From Collybia mongolica (taxonomy: Eukaryota > Basidiomycota > Agaricomycetes > Agaricales > Clitocybaceae): 64,000 bases of DNA. Under the pieces are notes generated by a model that had not been told where the DNA came from, made no database searches, and worked only from the letters and a program-made list of their open reading frames with translations. The stretch covers positions 2,852,001 through 2,916,000 of the forward strand of contig JAAXNY010000009.1 in assembly GCA_013420905.1 (NCBI GenBank). Reading direction: 5' to 3'. Shown here in pieces: positions 1-11,242 of this stretch. Position numbers and translations under genes: made by a program. Each line of letters starts with the position of its first letter. The first letter of the stretch is position 1.

Positions 1-494
1 CAGACCTCCTGCGTCTCGTGGCGGGCTAGCCAGACCACGAGGGGCGGGGCGACGGAGACAGGGACAGCAGTGAGGACGATGAGGAGCCAGAGCACGAGGG
101 CCTTTGAGAGGAGGTAGAGTGTGGGGAGGTGGAGGGCGAGGCGGGTGAGGGTGTGGGTGAGGTCGAGGGGGAGGATGCGGAGCGACCTGCGGCGGGGGCG
201 GGAGCGAGGGTGGGTGCGGTGTGGCGGGGAGCGGGTGGCGTGGATGGGGTTGGGGACGACAGTGTGCTTGATGCGGTGGAGGACGAGGGCGAGGAGGAGC
301 AGGCCGAGCATGTAGCCTGACGTGAAGAATGCCAAGGGGTGCGGTGTGGTTGGAGGGCTGGGAGGAGTGGGAGCGAGGGCACGTGTGGGGGTGCCACTGC
401 GCTTGGAGAAGGAGAAGAGAGAGGGGAGGATCGCATCGATTATGGACGAAAGGTTCGACGGCCGCGAGGGAATCGACGAGTTGAGTGAGTCCAT
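1..494 (-). CDS. Multi-pass membrane protein, 3' end outside the window
   Basis: One open frame runs from an ATG at 494 down to base 1 with no stop, so at least 164 codons are present and the C-terminus lies outside the window. The first ~60 residues are Ser/Pro/Thr-rich. A hydrophobic segment starts near residue 62 (GYMLGLLLLALVLH). It is followed by a basic Arg/His-rich loop with PRSRPRRR, and then two close hydrophobic stretches (TLYLLSKALVLWLLIVL and VSVAPPLVVWLA). Three or more membrane helices with a cationic loop are therefore visible. The Ser/Pro-rich frames overlapping it are shadows. I do not recognise the family; an ER or vacuolar membrane protein is only a guess. The frame contains no intron. 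Confidence is in the frame, not in a function. Confidence 0.5.
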   Translation of the reverse strand, partial: MDSLNSSIPSRPSNLSSIIDAILPSLFSFSKRSGTPTRALAPTPPSPPTTPHPLAFFTSGYMLGLLLLALVLHRIKHTVVPNPIHATRSPPHRTHPRSRPRRRSLRILPLDLTHTLTRLALHLPTLYLLSKALVLWLLIVLTAVPVSVAPPLVVWLARHETQEV

Positions 495-945
495 CGTGGT
501 TGCGTGGCTGAAGAACAGCTTTGATATCTTAGGGATCGATGACGTGCATCCGGCTATTACCCAGGCACGCGGTCACATGATTCAAGTCACCGCGCATATA
601 CACACCCACCTCTACGTCTACTGCCACTTGGGGACTGATAGCGCTACCTTGATGAGCGTCTGCACTACCTAAGACTCCAAACCACACATATCGTGATATC
701 CCTGCCACCACTGGTTCCGAACCATCGACGACAGCTTTAGGTTTTTCACAACACTGCTAGACAAACACAAGCTTTAATCGTAACGAACATTTTCAAAGTC
801 CACAATCGGACGTGCTACAACTACAGCGGACCCTTTGGCAATAAATCGAAATCAACGGGTTCTTCCCGTTGTGACATATACACTGCATATAACGGGCTTC
901 CAAATCTACTCCAGTCCGGCTAACCAATTCGTTCCTCGCCCTACG
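495..945. other. Intergenic, 5' region of the membrane-protein gene
   Basis: This lies between the start of the minus-strand membrane protein and the stop of the minus-strand monooxygenase. Short frames here do not continue into anything recognisable. I see no RNA gene or clear repeat. Confidence 0.4.
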
Positions 946-3003
946 CTAGATTCCCACTGGGCCTATTCCCATACTCCTATCAATCGTACCCGCCTTGTTC
1001 AGCACATGCAAAGCCTTCCTCCGCCCCAACAACGGTGAATCATCATGATCGCGTATATAATACGACCAGTCCGCCGTCAGGTCCATCTCCGTCTGCGAGA
1101 ACCCGTTCCCAAGCCACGCAAACCGGTTCCCCTTATACGGAATCACCCAATCCTCGTAACGCGGCTCTGCCACCGCCTCGAGGTAGTGAAGAGTACTCCC
1201 TGGCCACAGCGCAGTCACCTTGCCTGTCACGCTGTTCGATTTGTACCACGATCTGCAGCTGTGCTCCCACACTGTGTCCTTCATGAACCGGTCCTTGTGC
1301 GCAACAAAGTCCTCCACAGCCTCGCGTTTCGGTGTGAAGCTCCGGATGTTCTCCGTCTGCCATCGGTTTGCGAGCTTGAGGATATAATCAAGCTGTGCCT
1401 CTGGGGTACTGTCAGCGTTGAATATTGTCAAATTTGTAATTATTCTCACCTATGAAACACAACACAGGCCCGTTTCCAATCGGACTATTAGGCCCCGAAA
1501 TCACAAAATAATTCGGGAACCCCGCCACCGCGAATCCTAAATACGACTTTGCCTCCTCTGCCCACTCCTGTTTCATACTCCTCCCTTCCTCACCCACAAT
1601 CGGAAACGCAGGCATATAAGACGTATCGAACCCCGTCGCGCATATCAGCACATCCAACTCATGCTCCCTCCCATCCGCCCCACTCACACACCCACGCTCC
1701 GTCACACGTGCAATCTCACCATACACGACCTCAACATTCTCCTTGCCCAGGGCCTCCAGGTACCCCACACCCGGCGTGATCCGTCGGCACCCCACACCAA
1801 ACGTCGGGATAAGCGACGGAGCAAGCGCCTCCGCGCGCCCCTGCAGTTTCTCCTGCATCTGCTGCGTCATCACGTCGAACGTCGCAGCCTGCAGTGCCGA
1901 GTCTGCGAGGAACATCGGGAACAATCCGTTGATCGTATTCTCCTGCTGCTTGCGGTAGGCGAGGTGCGCGGCGGGGTCCGTCGCGAACGTCGCAAGCTCC
2001 TCGGGTGAGTAGACGTGCTGCTCGAAGCCCTGTGTTGGTGCAACCCAAGTGGGACGCCGGACGAACGTCGTGAGCTTCGCGACTTTGGGCTGGATCGTAG
2101 GAAGGACTTGTATGCCGGACGATCTGTGGATGATGATGATATCAGAGACGCCGATGCGAGACCGATGAAGGCCATTACCCATTTCCAATGAGCCCTACGC
2201 GTTTCCCTGTGAGGTCAAGCGAGCGGTCATAGTTCGCCGTATGCAGCAGTGTACCCTTAAAGTCCTGCAAGCCCGTAATATCCGGCCACGTCCACTTGTT
2301 CAGCACACCCGACGCATTGACCAGGATGTCCGCCTGGTCTCGGTGCGTCTCCCCTGTCGTAAGGTCCGTGACGTCGAGGTCCCATGCGTCCACCACAGCA
2401 TTCCACGTGGCGCTGGTGACGAGGTGCTGCAGCTTCACGTACTTGTGCAGCGCGTATTTCTCCGCGAAGGCGTTGAAGTAGACGAAGATCTCGTCCGAGC
2501 CGGCGTACACCGCTGACCAGTCGGGTTTCGGCTCAAAGCTCCAGGTGTAGGTATGCGCGGGGATGTCGCACGCGCATCTGCACAAGATGGACAGAAAATG
2601 TCAGTTCGACCCTGCCGCTGCAGGGAGAATGGAACACGCACCCGGGGTAGCGGTTCTCGTACCATGTTCCTGAGATCTTGGGGTTCTTGTCGTATAGCAC
2701 CAGTGAGAAGTTGTCGAAGGAGCGCTGGAGCTTGTATGCGAGCAGGAGCCCGGAGGCACCCGCACCGATGCAGGCGACGCGCATGTGCCGCTCGGCGTGG
2801 ATGGGCTTTGCCAGCCGGGAGAGGGCGTCGTCGTCTTGCCTGCTGCTGTGGGTGCGCCCATTCACACTCCCGGCCCCGTTCACGTGCGCAGGCGGCGCAG
2901 AAGGGGCGCCGTCGCCGTTCGTTCTCACCTGTGCAGAATCGTCGTTCATTATAGTTGCTTCGAGGGCTGCGGTCAATGAAGCCGGTTCTAGAACGGGGAC
3001 CAC
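946..3003 (-). CDS. FAD/NADPH-dependent monooxygenase (Baeyer-Villiger / FMO type)
   Basis: Four exons on the minus strand: 3003-2642, 2577-2179, 2123-1450 and 1400-946. The introns are 64, 55 and 49 bp with GT-AG ends. The joined frame is 630 codons (629 aa), normal for a class B flavoprotein monooxygenase. Visible motifs: first Rossmann glycine motif GAGASG (FAD) near residue 62; GTWYENRYPGCACDIPAH, the signature of BVMO and 4-hydroxyacetophenone-type enzymes; the FMO fingerprint FKGTLLHTANY; second glycine motif GLIGNGSSG (NADPH), whose codons span intron 2; and a late ATGFDTSYMPAFP. Such enzymes insert one oxygen next to a carbonyl or oxidise N/S atoms; the substrate cannot be told. A second possible start is the ATG at 2949, 18 codons in. 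No damage is seen, so it is probably functional. No operon-like context applies. Confidence 0.88.
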
Positions 3004-4473
3004 ACTATCGTATTTGTATACTCCCTAGCCACCCCACTTCACGTCAGAAGACTGGCATAAGCCGGGACGGTGGTTGGGTATTGCCAGAAACATATGCCAG
3101 GTTGGACGATTGGGCCTGCGCTCATGTGACCCGCCCCATGAGAAACGGGGAGCCGTGGATCCAATCATGGCGTTTGCTTTGACAAGTGTGATGCTTTTTG
3201 CACCCGGGGCGCGTGAGTGGCTGGACGGAGAGAGGCGTTATGATTCCCGGGGCGTTTGGGCTTACTTGAAGGGATCGGCAATTAGGCGAGAGTTGGCGGC
3301 AACGTGAGGTAAGCGGCGCACCTGGTGGAATGCGTGCGTGTTGTAGTGCGCTGTATTCGGGGAGGGTGGGATAAGAGGGGCCGGGATCGCCATGGTGGGG
3401 AACGCGGGGTCATGGAGTGGGCAAGAGGATTTTCTCAGCGTTCGGGCTGCACACCGTGCACGGCGCCCGCGCTGTGGCATCGTGGAGAATTTAATGTCGA
3501 GGTCGGGTCGGATCGCGCCCCGAGTCCCGAGTCTTTTTTTGTGTAAGACCGTAGGAGAGAGGCTGTGGGCCCCCGACTCCGTCGCTATAGGACATAAGTT
3601 TCGGTGTAGGAGGCCGCGGCTGATTACTAAGTTCTCAGTTAGAAAGTGGTTCTTCGGAATTTGGGACATTTCTGCACGTACTTACTGGTCCTGCGTGTGC
3701 CGATGTTTCTTCGCGTCGCGTCCATACGAGGTGTCACCGTTTTGACGAGCGTTTAGGGCTTTCGTTGCGTATACGTCCATGTGTCCCGGCTAGAGACTGG
3801 GCCTTTGGGGAGGATGCATCGCATCTGGGATTTTGAGCGGGCTAGGAGGTGACGGCAAGCCATGGGAGAGGCTCGTGCTCAGGGGGGGTTGATACGGAGC
3901 TGAGATGCTACCCGTTTGACTTGGGTGTGTTGTATTTCTTGCTTGCGATTGGCCACGGGGGTGGTAGGATCCTAGAGATGATTTGGGATTTTTGTCTTTC
4001 AGAGAGCCTGGAGGTAAGTAGGATCGCGTGCGCGAAACCCCGGAAGAGGGCGCCAGGGCGTATATGTGCTCGTCCAGGATGGGCGTGGTGACGCGTCGTT
4101 TCTTCAGTGATGTGGTGTGTGGTTGTTGGTTCTGTTTGGGTCCAGCTTTCAACGTACAAGGAGCTTGGATTCGATTTGAGAAAACGGGACTCGGAGTCGG
4201 AGTAAGCTTGATGGGTTGATGGGTTGACACGTGCGACGTGAGAAGGTGTTCCAAGTGATATTTTCAGATCACGGTGCCCTTCACCACGACCAGGATTGGA
4301 TTAACGACTGACTGAGATTTGTAAAGCGATACAGGGTTTAGGTCTATATGGGCTTCTCATGACAGGGTGGTCTGTTGGTTTGCTGGCATTTGGGAATCAA
4401 TTTGTGCTATTTATCTTTACTACTTCGCCCGCCCACCATCTGTAGCCCCGGAACATCGATGAATGACACAGAT
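3004..4473. other. Intergenic, no gene seen
   Basis: About 1.5 kb upstream of the monooxygenase. Several 60-150 codon frames exist on both strands (for example 4254-3790 minus, Ser/Pro-rich). None shows a domain, a partner exon or a family resemblance. It should contain the monooxygenase promoter; no obvious TATA box was picked out. Confidence 0.4.
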
Positions 4474-4630
4474 TGTTGGGATACAAGCCTCACACGGTCA
4501 GCCATAAATGTATTATTAGTACAAGACATGACATGTACCAGTATATAAGCACCAAGAGTGTGTATGAGACAATAATCAATAGCTCTCTCTTAACCACCAT
4601 TGCACATTCTCCCTATCTCCAATCTTTATA
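4474..4630 (+). repeat. Probable 5' LTR of a dead Copia element
   Basis: The stretch begins TGTTGGGATACAAGCC and ends directly before GGTTATGGGCCCC (4631-4643), the same primer-binding sequence that follows the intact Copia LTR at 19217. This fixes the right border. The left TG border is inferred. The last two bases are TA where CA is expected. No matching 3' LTR was found in the window. Confidence 0.5.
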
Positions 4631-5615
4631 GGTTATGGGCCCCAGACCTGTATCTTATTGAAGAAGTACTGTGCATCAAAGCTTATACTTGATTCTCCTC
4701 CACTTTACATCTCCCTTCCTGACAACGTTATCAGCCTCTATACATTACTTCCTATTCACCAACATGTCCAACACCCAGCCTGCACCAAATACTGAACAAT
4801 CAGGTGATGACAAACATGCTAGCCTATTCAGTGAATTCCCTTCTATCATGCAAGTCAATATGAAATTAGCAACATCAATTTTGAAGCTAAGTGAACCTCT
4901 CAATGCCAAAAACTGGATCGCTTGGTGTGAGTGCATGAAGCATGTCTTACGGATGTGCAAAGTTGAAGGGTATGTGAATGGGAATATTATCAAACCTGGT
5001 GAAGAACCAAGTGCTGAGAATTGGACTTACAATGATAACTATGCCCAAGTTCTCATCACCACAAACATATCCACATCTGAAATGATGCATGTCTCAAGAT
5101 GCAACACCTCGAAAGCCATGTGGGATAGTCTTGAACAGGTACATGATTCCAAAGGACATCAGACCATTGTCTCTATCATACACAGCCTCTTTTGAATGTC
5201 AGCCAATGATAATACAAACATCAGTGAACACCTACAGAAATTAAAGGGGTACTGGGAGTGCATTAACCTCCTGGACAATGATGACTTCAAGATATCAGAT
5301 CCCCTCTTCAAGGTCATCATCTCATTGTCACTCCCACTCTCCTGGGACATGTTCACTGAGTCATATGTTGGAGGCAGAAAAAGGGGTTACTGAGCTTGAT
5401 CCTAAGAAGCTCATGAGCTCTCAGCAGTTCATAGGCATCCTTATAGAGGAATACTGTCAATGCGAGACCAGAGCTTCTATACATAATAATAATGAACAAA
5501 TTGCAACCAATCAAGCCACACATTTGAGGAAGCTTGCTCACAGGATTGCTCCATCTCCATCTACAAATGCAAAAGGGAATATGCATTACAAGTCCTTATG
5601 TTTACATAAGTAACT
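4631..5615 (+). pseudogene. Copia gag (UBN2-type) relic
   Basis: After the primer-binding site, the frame from the ATG at 4764 resembles the Gag of fungal Ty1/Copia elements (UBN2/DUF4219 class). It has LNAKNWIAWCECMKHVL and KAMWDSLEQVHDSKG, and, after a TGA at 5193-5195, MSANDNTNISEHLQKLKGYW. The sequence then jumps frame at about 5380 (GVTELDPKKLMSSQQFIGIL) and ends near 5613. No zinc knuckle, protease, integrase or RT follows, so only the 5' quarter of the element survives. The TGA sits where family members have Arg, consistent with CGA to TGA. Another TGA at 4659 cuts the short frame starting inside the primer-binding site. Confidence 0.75.
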
Positions 5616-5974
5616 CATTCATCATCCTGGGTTTGCGGGGAAAATTCAGCATACCTAACAAGATTCAGTGTTGTTTTTCCCACGGTTAGTAATTTTGAAG
5701 TGTTCTGAGAATTCATTAGTACATGATCAGTAAACATTTTGAAGTACATCAGTAAGACTTTGTAGTCATGGAAATATTTTGCTAACTGTGGGAATCAAAA
5801 TTAGCCGATGCGCGGATTTCAAGCAAAAAAGGCAACTGCTAACATGGGCTGCATTTAATAATATAAATTTGAGTTAATTGGTCTTTTTCTTGGGATATCT
5901 CAAGAATTAATTGAAAACTGTCCACTGCATAATCATGCTTACAAGAGGCTTGTTCCACTTTGGGCCAAACTTTT
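5616..5974. other. AT-rich intergenic sequence
   Basis: No coding frame or feature is visible. It is probably degraded repeat sequence leading into the tandem array. Confidence 0.3.
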
Positions 5975-7800
5975 CCCACAATACAAAACATTGCATATCT
6001 CAACAATGACAAGACCTATGGATGCAAATTAAATTGCTACTACTAGATATGGTGAGGGGCTACCCAATGTATATATTTATATGTATTTGTATTTGTTTGT
6101 ACACCTTCAAACATCATGATCAAAAGCAGCTCTCTCACTACAAGCATGTTACAAATGAATATCAAGTTTGTATATGACTTTGCCACACAGATAGCCAAAC
6201 AAATGATACCATCAAAGTTCCCACAATATAAATCTTTTTTTTTTTTTTTTTGGTCATATAATAATATTAAGTGCATGTGGGTTTGACCCAGCTACATGCA
6301 GGCATAAACACCTATTACCACTAAGTAATCTGTAATGGGCCATCAGGGTGGAGCTGTACACTAAGTTGCTCTCCAGGTCATATTACAGGTCTAGACTGAG
6401 GATACCTGCAGTCCAATGGTATTGTACTGTACCATGTCTGAACCTCCCAATGCCTTAAAGGTTTGCCTTTGCTTGTCGGGGCATGGTCCCCTCCCTTCAT
6501 GTTGGTACCCCGTTCCACTCCCCTCCTGGTATTTTCAGGTTGCCCTGGAAACTCATTACTCCCCCCCAGTGTTGAAGATAAATGTCCAATCTAAATGAAT
6601 GACCCATACCTCAAACCTGCTCCCCCTCTCCTGAATCCCCCTATTACTTGCCCCCCTGTTCCACACTGCTCTTCCAAAGTGATGACTCCCCTCCAAAATG
6701 AGGCCACCAAATCCCACCATTGGATGATAAACTGGCATTCTCCCCAAGAGGTGCGCTCTGTGCAGGGACAGTAGCTGATCAGGGGCCAGACCTCTTCCTC
6801 CTTTTGTATTTGGGTGTAGTGGTTAAGTGAGTATGAATAAATTGTCAAAAATGTTGGCAGTGACGCACCCTCAGGATCTGTGTGAAGCAGAGTACAAGAG
6901 TTGTGGTATCCTCATGTGGCCTGGTAGTTGATGAGGTGGATGTGAACAGATTAGTGAAGCCCCCAGTACAGGCAAGATGAGATGACCCTGCAGATAGTCA
7001 GGATCAGCTCTGATAAGTTAAAAATTTGGATATGGTGTAAAAGGATAGTGAAAAGTTGGATGGTGGTGGTAAAAGATCAAGAAGCATCGTGCAATATAAA
7101 TCATTGCATATCTCAACAACAACAAGGCCTATGGATGTAATTTAAATTGCTAGTGTTAGATACAGTGAAGTAGTACCTCATGTATATGTTTGTAAGTGTT
7201 TGTATTTGTTTTTATTTTTCTAAAACTCATCAACAACAAATTTCTTGCTACATATTGTAAATGAATACTGTCTGTATATCATTTCACCACACATCAGGCC
7301 AAACAAAGAAATTTCCCACAATATAGATGATACTTATCTCAGCAAATACAAAGCTGATGGACATGCTACTACTAGACATTGTAAAGGATTACACTATGTG
7401 TATGTTTATATGTATTTGTAGTTGTTTGTACTCTCCCAAATCACATTATTAACAATGATTTTTTGACTGCATATATTACAAATGAATATCATCTGTATAT
7501 TACTTTGCCAACACCTGGCCAAACAAACAAAATTAATGAAGTTCCCACAATATAGACAATGCACATCTCAGCAAATACAAGGCTAACAGACATGATTGAA
7601 ATTGCTACTACTCCTAGACCTATGGAAGGGGTACACCAGGAAATGTATAGTTATATTTGTTTGTACTTTCCAAATTTGATTATAATATCTTGTTATATCT
7701 ATTTTAATATCACATTTATATATTACTTGGCCATAAGCATAGCCAAACAAGTCAATGTGGATGCTTCTGGAATCTATAATGCTCAATATCTTGACAATGG
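5975..7800. repeat. Diverged tandem array, ~227-245 bp unit, ~4 copies
   Basis: Units repeat the order CCCACAATATA, CATATCTCA(A/G)CAA, GCTACTACTAGA, TGTATATGTTTATATG, GTATTTGT.GTTTGT, and GCCAAACAAA just before the next CCCACAATATA. The landmark CCCACAATA lies at 5975, 6220, 7315 and 7544, with a further unit start at about 7088. Copies are strongly diverged. A retroposon (6235-7091) splits the array between units. There is no coding content. Confidence 0.65.
6235..7091 (-). mobile_element. Poly(A)-tailed retroposon copy 1 (non-LTR style)
   Basis: An 857-bp insertion in the tandem array, flanked by an exact 11-bp duplication CAATATAAATC at 6224-6234 and 7092-7102. A run of 17 T (6235-6251) abuts the left duplication, so on the minus strand the element ends in poly(A). 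A long direct repeat plus a terminal A tail is the mark of target-primed reverse transcription (LINE/SINE or processed RNA). A second copy lies at 25512-26402 in the opposite orientation. No ORF for a reverse transcriptase is present and no tRNA-like promoter boxes were recognised, so it is non-autonomous. Confidence 0.7.
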
Positions 7801-10713
7801 CTAGCTATATGAGTATGATTAAATATAATATGTGATAATACAACAAAAAACACTTAACAGGCATATGTACATTTGTTTGAACTTTGTCTTTAATGATGAT
7901 ATTTCTATTTTTAGCATATCTGATAAGTTCTTGATTAGGATGCAAGGTTAGAAATGAATTGTTAAATGTTGAATGGTTGATATACATTTTAATACTGTAG
8001 GAACTTGTTTCTATTATTATGAGTTCTTTATCAACCCAGGTTTCAGGCAAAAAGTTGATTCATTCATTCATAATTCAATACTGTGGGAAAATATTTCCAT
8101 AATGGGATTTTTCTTCTCTTGTGGCTTTTTACAGCATTTCTCCACAAATACAAAGTATTGTGACATAATTTGCATGTATTGGGATGCTTACATAATGCTT
8201 TTGATGATGCCATTAAAATTATGCATATCTAATATTTCAAAGTATCATGTTTGAAAATTTATTTTGTGTTTCTCTCCATAACCAGTAAAGCTATTAACTT
8301 TGTTTTTATATATTTGGAATGTACAAACATGGCTCTACAATTTCCTTGTTGAGCATATTTTTACCACAGTCTATTTTGAGTGAAATATCAGAAATGTCCA
8401 GATTCAGCTAGTTTTGAAGGTCTGTGTGTTATGTCAGGGGTGAACAAACATCTTATAACAACAATGACCCTTACCAAACATGACCCTTGTGGGAAATTAT
8501 ACTAAACATTGGAATAATCAATAACTACTACTATATTTATCTGAAATACAAAGAGGATTGATTTCTCTATTTATTGACACATGTCACATGATCTATTCCA
8601 TCACATAAGTATACTAAATACATGACAACAATCTGAATGCTTATTTAGTGTCCATGATCCTGGGAAAAGTTAGTTCTGATTGTTTTTGTGTTTTCTCTAT
8701 AACCAGGCAAGCTATGGCATTGGGTTTTGTGCACAGCATTGCTTGTTTACTTGGTAACATTTTCCCATGGTCACATGACCTCTATAAACTATCATCTACA
8801 TTGTTTCTAGTCATTTACAACTTCCTGAATGTGGAATGGACTTATTTCTCCTAAGAAAAGAAATAAAGAATGAGTACCTGCCATACAGTATGTTGGCCCA
8901 TTCCACCCAAGTCAGCATTTGGATCAGTATTACTTCCTTAGTGATTTAACTATTTGGTTTATTCTTTATTTTATTAATTATCTTAAAATTTAAACAATTA
9001 GTTTAAGTTTCACAATTGGGTAGTCCAATCTATAAATAGGAACATTGGATAAATACTGTGGGTGTACCAGAAGTCTATATCAGCCCTACAGAGCTGTGCA
9101 AATAGTACAGGGGTAAAGTATCAGTAAGAAGTAAACTAATATTTGTAAAAGGAATAAGAACATATCACAAGGTAGATAGAATTACACCAAGGTAGTCTCA
9201 AGGTGTACAGCAGCATATAGATGTATATACAATAGAACAAGGTATATCTGAGCAACTAGATGTGGGGCACATATGCACTCACCTTTTACACATCTGGTTT
9301 GGGCACAGGGGTGATTGGCACTACTTGGTCTAGATAGCACATCCAGGGGTGCACATCCAGCCACCAGGTGATGGTTCTACCATATGGAATACACCACTGC
9401 ACCACCCTGTCCACCATGCTGACTGCTCACTAGCAGATGTGGACAGGCAGTCACTGGTAATATGGCAGGTGCCTCTGCGGTTCTTGTTACAGCTCTTATT
9501 GTTGTGGTTTGGCAGTTGTTATTATCAGGGGTGGGTATGAGAGAGGGTGGTGGTATCCATGGCAGTGCAACCTAGCATTGTATTTGGCAGTGTTGTGCAC
9601 AATCATAAGGCAGGGAGGTGATGGGAGGGGCAGCTGGGGATATAATGGTGGTGGTTGACAACAAGGCTGATGGGTGATGTGGCACCCATCAACAATACTC
9701 AGCCATTGCCAGTAATGGCCAAGAGTAGGCAGCAGGGGTCATTATAAAAACAAGCACCTTAGACTGACAAGCTCATATTACCAAATGGTTAATCTGCATG
9801 CTTTATGCACATGACATGTAACCTTGAGGCCTTGTATTTGACTCTCCAAAATATTGCATTTTAGTGCATTAAATAAGCAATGGTAACTATAATTAAGTAA
9901 GCAATCTGGACAGTCTGCATGGACTTCATGAGGAGTTGTTCCAAGCTGGGTCTGAGCATCCAAGTAATAGTGTGGTTTTATGGACTTAACTTTGACTTGG
10001 CTCAGATGCAGACTGCCAATTAAGCAGGGCTCCCTGCCAAACAGGGTCTGAGTCAGTCTGCAGACACCTGCATTTGTCTGTGTGGTCTGTGTGGCTCATG
10101 TGGCTCAGTGTAAAGTCCCCAGAGAAGCTACTGAGTTAGTCGTATATTTGGAATATACTAATATAGATCTACATTTTCAAGTTGGTTAATTTTTTCACAC
10201 AGTCCATCTCTGAGAGTCTGAGTCCCCACTTTACCAGCTGACTTATTTTTAAGGAAAATGCCTAGATATATATTGTAACCTTCTATTGGTGGATATTTGT
10301 ATAGGATCTACAAACACCAACTTCTATTGGCAATTCATATGCAGTTACTTATATCATACACCATGGATATAGGTGAAGTTGTAAGGGGATCACTTGTTTG
10401 TCCACATCTACCCATCAGAATCACTATTGCACAGCTTGAATAGCCTCACTGTTATACCTATTATTCTGACACACACTGCTTTAACCCCTTGATAGATATT
10501 AGTTTACTCTGGACTAACATATCACAGATGTATTGTTGCATCAGTAGAGTTACTGATATCAGATTCCATTGTTATTTGAGACATAGCCACAATGTACTGT
10601 ATATAAGGTGCCCCTTCCTCTCCATGGAAGGGCACCTTTGCAATAGACTTGGGCTGGGTTCTCTATTCATAGTCAAGCCTCTGGTGCTCTATATTCATCC
10701 CTTCCCTGCATGG
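7801..10713. other. AT-rich, repeat-derived, no gene seen
   Basis: About 2.9 kb with only short frames. Fragments of the array vocabulary (TTTGTTTG, CCACAAATACAAAGTATTG) recur at 7860-8160, suggesting older decayed units. Its right edge is the insertion target of Gypsy-1. Confidence 0.35.
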
Positions 10714-11177
10714 TGTTACAAATTCCCCTACTTGTCCGGCATATCACTTCTTTTCCCTTTTCTTTTACTATCAGACGCTTATTGACCTTATCTTTGACAT
10801 CCCCATATGCATTCTCTTTCCCATAGTTACTAAGCTTCCTTACTCATCCTCTCAGATAGCTTACTAACTCTTATCTATAACAAATAGCGTAAACAACGCT
10901 TATCGAACTACCACATATATATAGGGATACTTTAGTTAGTTAGCTCTTTAGCTTGACCTAGCTGAATTCACCTTATTCATCTATTCTCTTGACGCGAACT
11001 CGATCCTATCCGCCTTACGAAGGGGGTAGTGCATCTCTGATCAGATAAACTCGATAACTTGACTTTAGCCCTATTGAGGGAGTCAATAGACGTTGGACTT
11101 ACAGAAGTCAACAGTCTAAGAACGAACAAACGACTCAGCATATTGATCTAGAGGATAAGGCCTAAACAGCCGTAACA
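10714..11177 (+). repeat. Gypsy-1 5' LTR
   Basis: 464 bp, TG...CA ends, same length as the 3' LTR. Differences from the 3' LTR are five G/A or C/T changes, each at a CpG in one of the two copies (for example AGACGCTTA against AGACACTTA). Confidence 0.95.
10916..10959 (+). promoter_or_regulatory. Gypsy-1 LTR TATA box and inferred transcript 5' end (self-primer)
   Basis: TATATATA at 10916-10923 is followed 34 nt downstream by AGCTTGACCT at 10950-10959. That decamer is the exact reverse complement of 11180-11189, two bases past the LTR. A transcript starting at 10950 would fold its own 5' end onto this site, as established for Tf1. Confidence 0.7.
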
Positions 11178-11179
11178 AA

Positions 11180-11189
11180 AGGTCAAGCT
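11180..11189 (+). other. Gypsy-1 primer-binding site (self-priming)
   Basis: AGGTCAAGCT starts 2 nt after the LTR end and is complementary to LTR bases 10950-10959. One extra G:U pair is possible (11190 with 10949). I did not recognise a match to a tRNA 3' end. Confidence 0.65.
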
Positions 11190-11242
11190 GATCAGAACCG
11201 TCAACCTATAAAGGTTCAGACGCAACGGCACCACGATACGGA

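Noticed and set aside
3262..4254. Frames at 3262-3669, 3392-3745 and 3790-4254 as genes
   Set aside because: No domains, no splice partners, and opposing overlaps; they look like chance frames.
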